Assembly: GCA_020050835.1 (NCBI GenBank)
Contig: JAGVKB010000106.1
Coordinates: forward strand, 1-63,992
DNA length: 63,992 bases
Source: Candidatus Obscuribacterales bacterium
GTDB taxonomy: Bacteria; Cyanobacteriota; Vampirovibrionia; Obscuribacterales; Obscuribacteraceae
Direction: 5' to 3'
Positions 18,570-27,200 of this stretch are shown in pieces. A program made the position numbers and the translations under genes. A model generated the notes under the pieces. It was not told the origin of the DNA. It worked only from the letters and a program-made list of their open reading frames with translations, and made no database searches. The first letter of the stretch is position 1, and each line of letters begins with the position of its first letter.

Positions 18570-18573
18570 CATT

Positions 18574-19488
18574 ATGACCAAAGTTTTTATCTCTGGTATC
18601 ACCGGCTTCGTGGGGCAACCGCTGTCTAAGTTACTCGTCCAGCAGGGTGTGACGGTAACTGGCTTGGCACGTAATCCGATTGAATTAGATGGTTGTACCG
18701 TGTTGCCCGGTAATGTACTTGACCCGGCGTCTTACGCGGACGAGGCGCGAAACGCCGAACTGGTGGTCCACTTGGCAGCGCCGACGGTTGCATCATACAT
18801 CGCCAGTCACCCGCACGAAACTATGACTTGCAACGTTACCGGCGTACTTAATATGCTCAACTGCTTCGAGTCTGGGCCGGGCAAGCACTTTGTGCTGGTG
18901 TCCACAGGTAAGGTTTATGGCAGATCTCAAGTGCTGCCGTACAAAGAAGAGCACGCGCTCAATCCAATTGGTGCTCTCGGCCGGTCGAAACAGATCGCTG
19001 AGCAGCTGGTGAAGTTTTTCAGCGAGCATTCCTCCAAGCGCTTCAGCATAATGCGTTTGTTTAACGGCTATGGACCGGGTCAAAATGGTGATTTTCTGGT
19101 TCCCACCATTATCAGTCAGATCAAGAATGGCACGATTTCGCTTGGCGATACAGCCGGTCGCAGAGATTTCATTTTTGTCGATGATATCGTATCCGGTATC
19201 ATGTCTGTCCTCAACAGTCAGGCGCCGGAGGAAAAGTTCGAGGTTTTCAATCTCGGCACCGGACGAAGTTATTCACCGGCTGATCTGGTGGGCTTTCTGG
19301 AGAAGATCACCGGTACTTCTTTGCCCATTGTCACGGATGCTTCTAAATTGCGCAGCGGTGAACCGGATGAAGAGCGCTGCGACAATTCGCGCTTAACCGC
19401 ACTTGGTTGGCGCAATTCTACTGATATAAGCGCCGGGCTAGAACGCACATTGAGGGCTTTTGCGCATGTCCCCAGCCGGCAGGCTTGA
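18574..19488 (+). CDS. NAD-dependent epimerase/dehydratase-family nucleotide-sugar enzyme
   Basis: 304 residues, extended short-chain dehydrogenase family. The Rossmann motif FISGITGFVGQPL opens the protein, followed by VVHLAAP and VLVSTGKVYG with the catalytic Ser/Thr. The expected YxxxK appears as LGRSK, so the catalytic Tyr is replaced by Leu while Lys is kept. RLFNGYGPGQ and RDFIFVDDIVSG are typical substrate-side motifs. The family includes GalE, GDP-mannose reductases and the DmhB-type GDP-heptose reductases. It heads an operon with HddC- and HddA-like genes (overlaps of 23 and four bases), so it probably acts on GDP-heptose. Loss of the Tyr raises doubt about ordinary catalysis. Confidence 0.83.
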   Translation: MTKVFISGITGFVGQPLSKLLVQQGVTVTGLARNPIELDGCTVLPGNVLDPASYADEARNAELVVHLAAPTVASYIASHPHETMTCNVTGVLNMLNCFESGPGKHFVLVSTGKVYGRSQVLPYKEEHALNPIGALGRSKQIAEQLVKFFSEHSSKRFSIMRLFNGYGPGQNGDFLVPTIISQIKNGTISLGDTAGRRDFIFVDDIVSGIMSVLNSQAPEEKFEVFNLGTGRSYSPADLVGFLEKITGTSLPIVTDASKLRSGEPDEERCDNSRLTALGWRNSTDISAGLERTLRAFAHVPSRQA

Positions 19489-20188
19489 ACACGCAGTCAT
19501 TCTGGCTGGTGGGCTTGGCACAAGGTTGGGCAAGCTAACGGCGACCATTCCCAAGCCGCTGGTTGAGGTTAAGGGACGGCCCTATCTGGAGCACCAATTG
19601 GAGTTGCTGAAGCGCAACGGTATTAGCGAGGTTCTCCTTTTGACTGGATATCTCGGTGACCAGATCGAAGCTAAGCTGGGCACTGGCGAGCCCCTTGGGC
19701 TGGTGTTGCGATATGCGCGCGAGCCGGCCCCAATCGGCACCGGCGGTGCGTTAAGTCTGAGCCGAGAGCAGCTGCCGGAGGTGTTTTTTCTGATCTATGG
19801 AGATTCTTACTTAGACATCGACTATCAATCTGCCTATCGGGCGTTTAATCATTTACGAGTGGGTGGTCCGTTTGGGCTCATGCTCGTGGCCGGGCTTGAT
19901 GGCGACACTGATTCGGCTGGCAATGTCAAGCTCGATCAGACCGGCACGCGCGTCACAAGTTATGAGAAGGGACACGGCGGCGATCACGATCATATCGATG
20001 CCGGCGTACTGGTTCTCACCAGAGAGATTGTAAGCTGGCTTCCTGCCGGAGAGCCTTCTAGCCTGGAGACCGAGGTCTATCCACGGCTGGCCAGGGAAGG
20101 ACGTCTGCTGGCGTTTCGAGCCAAGGAGCGATTTTACGATATTGGTACGCCCGAACGTTTGGCAGCCTTTGAGAGGAAGCTCAGTTGA
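19466..20188 (+). CDS. hddC: Nucleotidyltransferase, D-glycero-D-manno-heptose 1-phosphate guanylyltransferase-like
   Basis: 240 residues from the ATG at 19466; an upstream TTG at 19460 is also in frame. The nucleotide-sugar pyrophosphorylase signature AVILAGGLGTRLGKLT with IPKPLVEVKGRPYLEH occupies residues ~8-40, and FLIYGDSYLDID supplies the metal-binding Asp. The C terminus YDIGTPERLAAFE is typical of the short RmlA/HddC-type enzymes. The family joins a sugar 1-phosphate to NTP. Assignment to HddC rests on size and on the heptose-kinase-like gene that follows with a four-base overlap. A glucose- or mannose-1-phosphate enzyme is the alternative. It overlaps the previous gene by 23 bases. 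Confidence 0.82.
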   Translation: MSPAGRLEHAVILAGGLGTRLGKLTATIPKPLVEVKGRPYLEHQLELLKRNGISEVLLLTGYLGDQIEAKLGTGEPLGLVLRYAREPAPIGTGGALSLSREQLPEVFFLIYGDSYLDIDYQSAYRAFNHLRVGGPFGLMLVAGLDGDTDSAGNVKLDQTGTRVTSYEKGHGGDHDHIDAGVLVLTREIVSWLPAGEPSSLETEVYPRLAREGRLLAFRAKERFYDIGTPERLAAFERKLS

Positions 20189-21162
20189 TCATTTCCAGAA
20201 CACCATTTCGAATCAGCCTTGCCGGCGGTGGAACCGACCTGCGGGAGTTTTATTGCGATTGTGCCGGCTACGTAGCTGCCCTCACAATTAACAAGTACAT
20301 GTACATCACGGTAAATAAGCGATTCGATCACACCTTGCGAGTTGGATATTCGCAGATGGAGCTGGTTAACTCGGTCGACGAGCTTAAACATCCGCTGGTG
20401 CAACAGGCTCTTAGGCGCACCGGACTCCTGAGCGGTTTAGAAGTGACCTCCATGGCTGATATTCCAGGTCAGACTGGGATCGGCTCTTCCGGTAGTTTTC
20501 TGGTCGGTCTCTTAAATGCTCTTTATGCCTATAGAGGCGAGCATGCTTCGGCCGAACGATTGGCCAGAGAGGCCTGCGAAATCGAAATTGATATCTTGAA
20601 AGAGCCTGTCGGGAAGCAAGATCAATACGCTGCTGCCTTTGGTGGGTTGCGTTTCATTCAATTCAATCCGGACGAGTCAGTGTATTGCAATCCGATTGTA
20701 ACTTCACCGGCTACCCGGCAGGAGTTGATGCGCCATTTGCAACTTTTCTACACCGGCATAACCAGGCCAGCCGCCTCCGTGTTGAAAGAACAGAAGGACA
20801 ATACCGGTGGCAATCGCGAAGTATTGTATGAAATGCGAGAACAAGCTAAACAAATTCAAGAGGTCTTGATCAAAGGCCGGCATCTAATCTCTGTCGGCGA
20901 CATTCTGCACCAGGGGTGGTTGCTGAAGCGAAAGCTGGCAAGCAACGTCAGCAATCAAGTGATCGATGCATACTATGAAAAGGCGATGGAGGCAGGCGCT
21001 CTGGGCGGGAAGATCCTCGGGGCTGGCGGCGGCGGTTTCCTGCTTGTTTTCGTTGAACCTCAAAATCGGCAATCAGTCAAACTGGCTCTTTCCGATCTGC
21101 GCGAGATCGAATTTGACTTCGAGCCGCAAGGCAGCAAGATCATTTATGTCAGCGATTCTTGA
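20185..21162 (+). CDS. hddA: GHMP kinase, D-glycero-D-manno-heptose 7-phosphate kinase-like
   Basis: 325 residues from a TTG that overlaps the previous stop by four bases. The start is supported by the family-typical opening IISRTPFRISLAGGGTDL. The GHMP ATP-binding motif PGQTGIGSSGSFLVGLLNA is at ~95-113, KQDQYAAAFGG follows at ~150, and the C-terminal GGKILGAGGGGFLLVF is the third GHMP motif. This set is characteristic of HddA/fucokinase-like kinases, which phosphorylate heptose 7-phosphate at C1. With GmhB and HddC it would give GDP-D-glycero-D-manno-heptose, used in S-layer or surface glycans. GmhA, the first enzyme of the route, is not in the window. Confidence 0.86.
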   Translation: MIISRTPFRISLAGGGTDLREFYCDCAGYVAALTINKYMYITVNKRFDHTLRVGYSQMELVNSVDELKHPLVQQALRRTGLLSGLEVTSMADIPGQTGIGSSGSFLVGLLNALYAYRGEHASAERLAREACEIEIDILKEPVGKQDQYAAAFGGLRFIQFNPDESVYCNPIVTSPATRQELMRHLQLFYTGITRPAASVLKEQKDNTGGNREVLYEMREQAKQIQEVLIKGRHLISVGDILHQGWLLKRKLASNVSNQVIDAYYEKAMEAGALGGKILGAGGGGFLLVFVEPQNRQSVKLALSDLREIEFDFEPQGSKIIYVSDS

Positions 21163-21167
21163 TCGTT

Positions 21168-22157
21168 CTAACGGTTCTCTCTGGCAACTATTGCCCGCCA
21201 ATAATCGAGCGTGTCAGCGAGCGTCTGCTTGAAATCAAGCGCTGGTTGCCAGCCGGTTCGACCGACGAATTTGTCGTACTTTCCTACTAGTAGCGGCACT
21301 TCCGTTGGCCGCACTCGAGCTGGGTCCACTTCGATCTCAATCTGCCCTTTTCGAGTTGACAGGGCGATCAGATGCTCGAGACATTCTCTGACGGTCATTA
21401 TTTGATCGCTGCCGATCAGATAAAGCTCACTCGGCTCACATTTTTCTACTGCCAAGTCGTACGCTGCCACCATATCGCGCACATCCGTCCAGTTGCGCTT
21501 GGCTTCGATGTTGCCAACCTTAACTACCGGGTTTTGAAGTCCGGACTCGATGCGTGCAATTTGATAAGCAAAGCTCGGTAAAGCAAACACCTTGTCACGG
21601 CGAGGGCCTTCATGATTAAACGCTCTCGTGCGCACAACATGTAAGCCGTAGCTCTGCCCGTGTTCGTAGCTCATCAGGTCTTGGGCAACTTTGCTTACCG
21701 CATAAGGATTGACCGGGCGAAGTTCGGACAACTCGGTAATCGGCAGCTCCTTCTCAAGTACCAGACCGTACTCTTCACCGGAGCCGGCAATGTGAAATCT
21801 GGTATTGGTGAGCTTGAGCTTTCGTAGAGCCTCCAGGAAATTTAGTGTTCCGTTGACATTAGTGGTCACATAAAGATGAGGCATGTCCCAGGAGGGGGCG
21901 ACATAACTCTCGGCTGCCAGATGAAAGATCCGGTCCGGTTTGATTCGCTCGACTACATCGAACACGGAAACCGGGTCCAGGATGTTGCACGTGAAGAACT
22001 GAATCTGATTCTCCACATCCTTGATGTGCGAGAGCAAATCCATTCGACTGCTCCAGCGCCGAATCCCAAACAGCTCTACGTCCTTTCGGGCAAGCAGCAG
22101 ATCGGCCAGATGGCTGCCGACAAATCCAGTAATTCCGGTAATCAAAACTTTAGACAT
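21168..22157 (-). CDS. GDP-mannose 4,6-dehydratase-like enzyme (GMD/DmhA family)
   Basis: 329 residues from the ATG at 22157 (MSKVLITGITGFVG). The frame extends to a TTG at 22175, but the Rossmann motif favours the shorter form. The catalytic Thr/Ser region is SGEEYGL and YAVSK keeps the active Tyr and Lys. The conserved stretches FHLAAESYVAPSW, RAFNHEGPRR and KRNWTDVRDMV are those of GDP-mannose and GDP-heptose 4,6-dehydratases. These convert a GDP-hexose or GDP-heptose to its 4-keto-6-deoxy form. It converges with the hddA-like gene across five bases. With HddA, HddC and GmhB nearby, GDP-manno-heptose is a likely substrate; GDP-mannose is the conventional alternative. Confidence 0.87.
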   Translation of the reverse strand: MSKVLITGITGFVGSHLADLLLARKDVELFGIRRWSSRMDLLSHIKDVENQIQFFTCNILDPVSVFDVVERIKPDRIFHLAAESYVAPSWDMPHLYVTTNVNGTLNFLEALRKLKLTNTRFHIAGSGEEYGLVLEKELPITELSELRPVNPYAVSKVAQDLMSYEHGQSYGLHVVRTRAFNHEGPRRDKVFALPSFAYQIARIESGLQNPVVKVGNIEAKRNWTDVRDMVAAYDLAVEKCEPSELYLIGSDQIMTVRECLEHLIALSTRKGQIEIEVDPARVRPTEVPLLVGKYDKFVGRTGWQPALDFKQTLADTLDYWRAIVARENR

Positions 22158-22284
22158 GACAAGGAAGTATAGCAAGTGCCTTCGGATTCTCTGCCATCTT
22201 TGTTCGATGGGTGTAACTGCAAGTACTGTTCCGTTCTGCGTATGCGAAGATGTTGAGCGCGCACGCTATACGGGAAATCAAGAG

Positions 22285-22977
22285 ATGTCTCACTTAAAGC
22301 TGTCTGTGGTGACGATTACGCTCAATGAAGAGAAAGCGATTGGGAAAGTCATTTCCGATGTGCAAGCAGCCACGAAAGGTGATTGCGAGATCGTTGTTGT
22401 CGATAGCTCGACCGACAGAACGCCAGAGATAGCAGAAAGTATGGGCGCGCGCGTGATCAGGCAGCAGCCGAAAGGTTATGGCATTGCAATGAGAACCGCG
22501 CTCCTTTCTGGTTCTGGCGACGTCATCTTAACTACGGACTGCGACGATACTTACCCGATGGAGATGATTCCTCAGTTTCTCAAGTATGTTGAAGAGGGAT
22601 ACGACATAGTCAGCGGCTCGCGTTTGCTCGGGCATCTCAAACCGGAGAACATGCCGCCGTTGAATTGGTTCGGCAACTGGTTGTTCGCAACTATGACTTC
22701 GGTGCTCTATGGATTCGCCACGACCGATGTCACCACCGGCATGCGAGCCTATCGCCGCGAAGTACTTCATGGAATTGATTGGGAAACTAATTATGCGCTA
22801 CCGGCTGAGCTCATCATCAGGCCCTATCTATCCGGATGCAAGATCAAAGAAATAGCCATTCCTTACCGCGAGCGGGTGGGTGACATCACCCTTAATAAGT
22901 GGCGCTCGGGTAAAGCATTCTTGAGAGGGATTACCAAATACAAGTTTGGCTGGCAGATCGACCCTAACCTGCTGTGA
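22285..22977 (+). CDS. Family 2 glycosyltransferase, dolichol-phosphate-mannose-synthase-like
   Basis: 230 residues from the ATG at 22285 (MSHLKLSVVTITLNEE). The frame stays open far upstream, but those codons overlap the divergent dehydratase gene, so the shorter start is chosen. GT2 features are VVTITLNEEKAIG, IVVVDSSTDRTPEIA and the acidic DCDDTYP that binds the nucleotide sugar with metal, then RAYRREVL. Length and the absence of membrane helices match DPM1-like transferases that load a sugar onto polyprenyl phosphate. Such a product would be the donor for the two GT-C membrane enzymes at 10288 and 15507, an attractive but unproven link. Confidence 0.85.
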   Translation: MSHLKLSVVTITLNEEKAIGKVISDVQAATKGDCEIVVVDSSTDRTPEIAESMGARVIRQQPKGYGIAMRTALLSGSGDVILTTDCDDTYPMEMIPQFLKYVEEGYDIVSGSRLLGHLKPENMPPLNWFGNWLFATMTSVLYGFATTDVTTGMRAYRREVLHGIDWETNYALPAELIIRPYLSGCKIKEIAIPYRERVGDITLNKWRSGKAFLRGITKYKFGWQIDPNLL

Positions 22978-23111
22978 TGTTTCGTAGAAGAAATTACACG
23001 AGTTCGCATTGACGCTTCGTATTCTTACGTAGTCCGGGGGCGAGAATTAAGGACTTGACTTCACGAATTGCCCTTACAATGGGCGCATCCAACTTAGAGG
23101 ATGGAGATACC

Positions 23112-23159
23112 GTGAAACTTACTAACGCACCATATTCCCTGTGGGCTGATGGGCTCTAG
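23112..23159 (+). other. Possible short leader ORF (15 codons)
   Basis: GTG at 23112 follows GATGGAGATACC with GGAG at good spacing, and the frame runs 15 codons to TAG at 23157. It ends 60 bases before the start of the gene at 23220. It could be a leader peptide or chance. There is no run of a single amino acid that would suggest attenuation. Confidence 0.2.
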
Positions 23160-23219
23160 GCGCTTTAGCGGTTTCGAGGTATTACTAGAGTATCCCAACA
23201 TATAGTGAGGGTCGACAGG

Positions 23220-24020
23220 ATGACCGGTTCATTTGATAGCAAAGCCGGCAACGCGCCGGACAAAGTCTCAGAGAATACTACTCAGCCCACTGAAGCTGTA
23301 GCGCCAATGCAGCAAGAAGTAGCGAAAGTACCGCCAGCCGAGCAGAAGAGCATTATTGACGAAGGACGAGGCGCAAACATGCCGGTCCCGACAGATTTTA
23401 AGAGCAAAGATGGCACGGACGCTTCCGTCAACAAAGCAGCCGGCGTCGATGCGCAAGGGGGCACCGGCAAACCGGAGTCCACCAAGCAAGAGGAAGTCAT
23501 CTCCAAAACTTACGATAAACACGTCGAAAGCACGCTCGGTAATGACACGAAAGGAAGCGTATCGGAGACGGTCAGAACCGAGACAGTGACCAAGTCTTCC
23601 GATCTGGTCAATCAAGCTCAGAGCGATTCTAATAATCTATCGAAAATGGTCTCCGAAGCAGCCGCTTTAGGCGTAGCCGGTGACAATAACAGCCAGGATA
23701 AAGCCAAGGGTCCCGGCAACGATGCCAATAATAGTGAAACGGTGTTGCAGCAAGCTAAATCAGGCGATCAAGCCGCTAAAGAAAAGTCCGTGCAGCAAGG
23801 GCTCATGAACCCCGAAGAAGTGAAAAGCAAAGAGGCAGGCGCCGACAACCAGGACTCCGAAGACCGGGATAAGGACGGGAAAGGCGACGCGCAGGCTTCC
23901 GAAGACGTAAACAACAAGAAGAACAGTTTGATGTCTAAGGGTATTTCGGAAGAGGCAGCCGCGGTAATTGCCGCCTCGCAAGCCGAAGGCGATCTCGCAC
24001 CGGCCAGGAAGAAGCGCTAA
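23220..24020 (+). CDS. Hydrophilic, probably disordered orphan protein
   Basis: 266 residues from the ATG at 23220, which has GAGGGT about nine bases upstream; a GTG at 23205 is in frame. Composition is dominated by Lys, Glu, Asp, Asn, Ser, Ala and Gly with almost no aromatic residues, so the protein is probably disordered. There is no signal peptide, membrane segment or recognised domain. The end is a small hydrophobic patch (ISEEAAAVIAASQAEGDL) and a basic ARKKR tail. It stands alone between a glycosyltransferase and the first giant module-family protein. A 26-bp palindromic repeat lies 35 bases after the stop and may terminate transcription. Confidence 0.65.
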   Translation: MTGSFDSKAGNAPDKVSENTTQPTEAVAPMQQEVAKVPPAEQKSIIDEGRGANMPVPTDFKSKDGTDASVNKAAGVDAQGGTGKPESTKQEEVISKTYDKHVESTLGNDTKGSVSETVRTETVTKSSDLVNQAQSDSNNLSKMVSEAAALGVAGDNNSQDKAKGPGNDANNSETVLQQAKSGDQAAKEKSVQQGLMNPEEVKSKEAGADNQDSEDRDKDGKGDAQASEDVNNKKNSLMSKGISEEAAAVIAASQAEGDLAPARKKR

Positions 24021-24055
24021 CAGACTGTTTCTTGCCGGTCTGGAAGCCGGTGTTC

Positions 24056-24081
24056 TGTAGGGGCGGCTCTTGCAGCCGCCC
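24056..24081 (+). repeat. 26-bp palindromic repeat, copy 2
   Basis: TGTAG followed by stem GGGCGGCT (24061-24068), loop CTTGC and AGCCGCCC (24074-24081). Taken as the reference copy: 25/26 identical to 6162-6187 (opposite strand) and 23/26 to 39319-39344. It lies just after the stop of the gene at 23220 and is followed by TT only, so terminator activity would be factor-dependent or absent. Confidence 0.78.
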
Positions 24082-24220
24082 TTATCTGTGATGCTAGAAT
24101 CGGACCAATTTTGGGGTCTAGCAACTTACGTAAAATCACCACTCGATGGGACATTCCCCATAGTCTACGGCGGTGCTGCTCTTCTATCCTATGTTCTAAA
24201 TTCCGACCGGTTAAACAGTG

Positions 24221-27200
24221 ATGACAGACAGACCGCGCGAACAGGCCGACTCGATTTCAAGCACGGACCAGGCAGCTCTCCAGAGCCTTCAACAAGAGAT
24301 TCGGCTTCACCAGAGGCACGATGCTAGTAAAAGTGTCCTCAACCGCGGGCTCAGCGCTGTTTGGGATCGATTTCAGGAAGAGACATCGTCGGTCGAGACG
24401 TTGAAGTCGTTCTATCGCGATGCCGAACGAAAGCTGGCAACCGGCGATGCCGAAGCTAAGGCTCAGACCGTCAAAGAGATCGCTCGGGTGGTCGAGGCCG
24501 ACCGGAAGGCGCTTGAATCTCGCGAAACTGCCACCCATTATGCCGGCGGATTCTTGAAGACCGCCGGGTTGTTTTTGCAGGGACGGATCGGTCTGGCGAG
24601 CACGGTTGGTGTGTACGCGCTCGATCAATGGAATCCAAATGCGTCCTGGCAGGGGCAGATTGCCGATGTAAGCCTGGGCGGCTTAAAAGGCGGCGGAATG
24701 AAGGCCATGTTTCATGCGCTTGGTCATCATTCTCAAACCGCAATGGCCAAAGGGGTCATGCTCGGTATGGGTAACTCAGTGCTGGACGTTGGTCTTTCAC
24801 GCCAGACATACAACCACGGGTTGTTTAATGGACTGGGCGATACTTTGTCCTCGGCCGCCGACCTGAAAGCCCGGGCGATTGACGGAGCCGTTTTCGTCGC
24901 ATCGGAAGGGATGTTCAGGGGCGGCAATTATCTCACTCGCGGTGCTGTCAAAGAGAGCCCGATGCTCTCTACTATGTTTACCGGCACAGCATTCGGAATG
25001 TCCTCCGGCGGAGTTGGCGAATACATGCGCCAGAAGAGCGCAGGAGAGGAGATCAACCTCAATAAAATCGTCGAGCATGCTGCAATTCAAGGATTGATAG
25101 ACACTGCCGCTGCTTCTTTCGGTGGCTTGCAAGCTGACCGTCAACTAAGAGCACGCCTTGGTGAGAACATTCAACGAATGAATCTCAACCTGCGTGACCG
25201 GGCAACCGAGCTCAAGCATCAAGTCCTCAATGCCACGGACAGTCTAATCAACGGCTCTCAATGGACTCCTGCTCTGGCCGGTATTCCAAATGGATTTGGA
25301 GAATCGGTCAGACCGGCCGAGACCAGCCGGCCAGTCAATACTGCTCGGCCGGAATCAGCCGGCGCGCGCCCTCAGGATCTCGTTCCAACCGTCCTACATA
25401 TGTCGTCCAATGGACTGGGACACGGCGACAACGCAGGACGTTCGGGCGCAAACATCGACAATCTTGTATCCGGCAGCGGACGTGGTGACAGTCCCAGTGC
25501 GGTGCGGCGTCCCGAAGGAACAGCTGCGACTCCACCGGCCAAAGTGGTGATTGAAGTCCCAAACGACCTCGTCCCAGCCGCAAACGAACTCAATCGCTTG
25601 GCTAGAAAACTGATCGAACCCACCGCCGGAGAGGCGGAAAAAGAAGCAGTAGTTGCTTGTTTGAAGAGCAATCCGCGCTTGCGAGAATTCGCCATCAAGT
25701 TGGCGGAAGTCAAAAACAATCAAGCCTTGAGCGAAGTCGTTCGCGATAGTTTTGACGTTGGCAGTTTGCCGGCATTGAGAACTTATCGGACGATCCTGGG
25801 TGATAAGTCGACGCACGAGCTTTGGGATGAGTTGAAGAGCAACTTCTTTCCGGCTCTCAGAATGGAGAAGCATTCGGCTGGCTATCAGAGTGCAGTACGT
25901 ACCTATCTAGAGATGTACCCGGAGCTTAAGCCGGCTACGGAGGCTTTCGCACGGAAGTGCGCGGACCTGGCTATTGTAGAGTCCCTGGATGTAGTGCTCG
26001 GTACAAGTCATGCGCAGAATCTGCGGGCCAAAATTCTTGAGACTACACAAGGTCAACCACAGCCGCCAGCGGCGCCGGAAATCGAAGCGAAAGATGACGG
26101 TGGCGTGCCGAAGACATCCAAACCTGCCGCCATTGTCTCAGAGCTTCCGCCGGAGGTGGACAGGAAGGGACCGGTAGCAACGCCGGAAAAAGCAGCTTCA
26201 GAGCCGATCGTTCCACAGTCTGCTTCGGACAGATTGTTCGCTGAACGGATCAATTCATTGACAGTCGGAACGCCCGCAGAGAAGTCCGCTGCCGCCAGAG
26301 CGTTGGCGCCGGAAGTCGACAAACTGAACGATGAAGGCTTCCTGCGCTGGATGCAAGCGATTGATTCACCGGAAGCAATGGCATTAGGACTTGAATCTAC
26401 GAAATCAAGCCGGGTATCCAAAGTGATGAGCGCTCTGGGAGACCGACTTTTTGAATTGTCGGATCAAACCTTCCTTCGTTGGAAAGAAGTTGCAGTCAAC
26501 AAGCTGCTCGACGGCTGGAAGCTGGAGAGCGAAGCGTTCGATTCATTGCCGATTTCGGTGCAGAAGGAGTTTCTCTCTAAGATTCCATCACTTGAAGCAG
26601 GGCGAGAGCAGCAGTGGCGAAGCGAAGCTGGAAACAGTTCGGCCCGGTATGTTCCAGCTGAGGCGACTGCTCCTGAGTGGGCCAAGGATGCAACAATTGC
26701 AGGACGAGAACAGCAGGATCAGCAGAGAGACAGACAGCAGGACAGAGGGCAAAAATGGCGTCAGCCCTGGAAACCGAGATTCTTTGATACCCTGGACAAT
26801 CGCATCGATCTAATGGTGCATGTAGTCGAAGCGATGCAAGCGGCTCCCGCTTCAATCACGCCTGAACTGAAGCAAAAGGTTCTGCGTTTGGGAGCTGCCG
26901 ACAAGGAAGGTTTAATCGGAGTGCTCGATGCTGTCGGCTATCGGCAAGCCGGGCGTGATGCTCCTTACAGTTGGGTCGAAGGCGATCCCAGGGTGGAGGC
27001 GAATCGCAGATTGCTAGCAGAGCTTGCTCCACAAGCTCAGAACATGGAGCCGCTGAAGTATCTTTTCCAATTCCTGCGGGAGCGAAATTCGGCTGGTGCC
27101 TATGCTGCAGCACAAGAGATGCAGCCACCGTCGGCGGCACCGAAGAAACTGAGCGAAATTCTAGACGAGTTGGTGACGGCTAAAAAGCAAGCTGGAGAGC

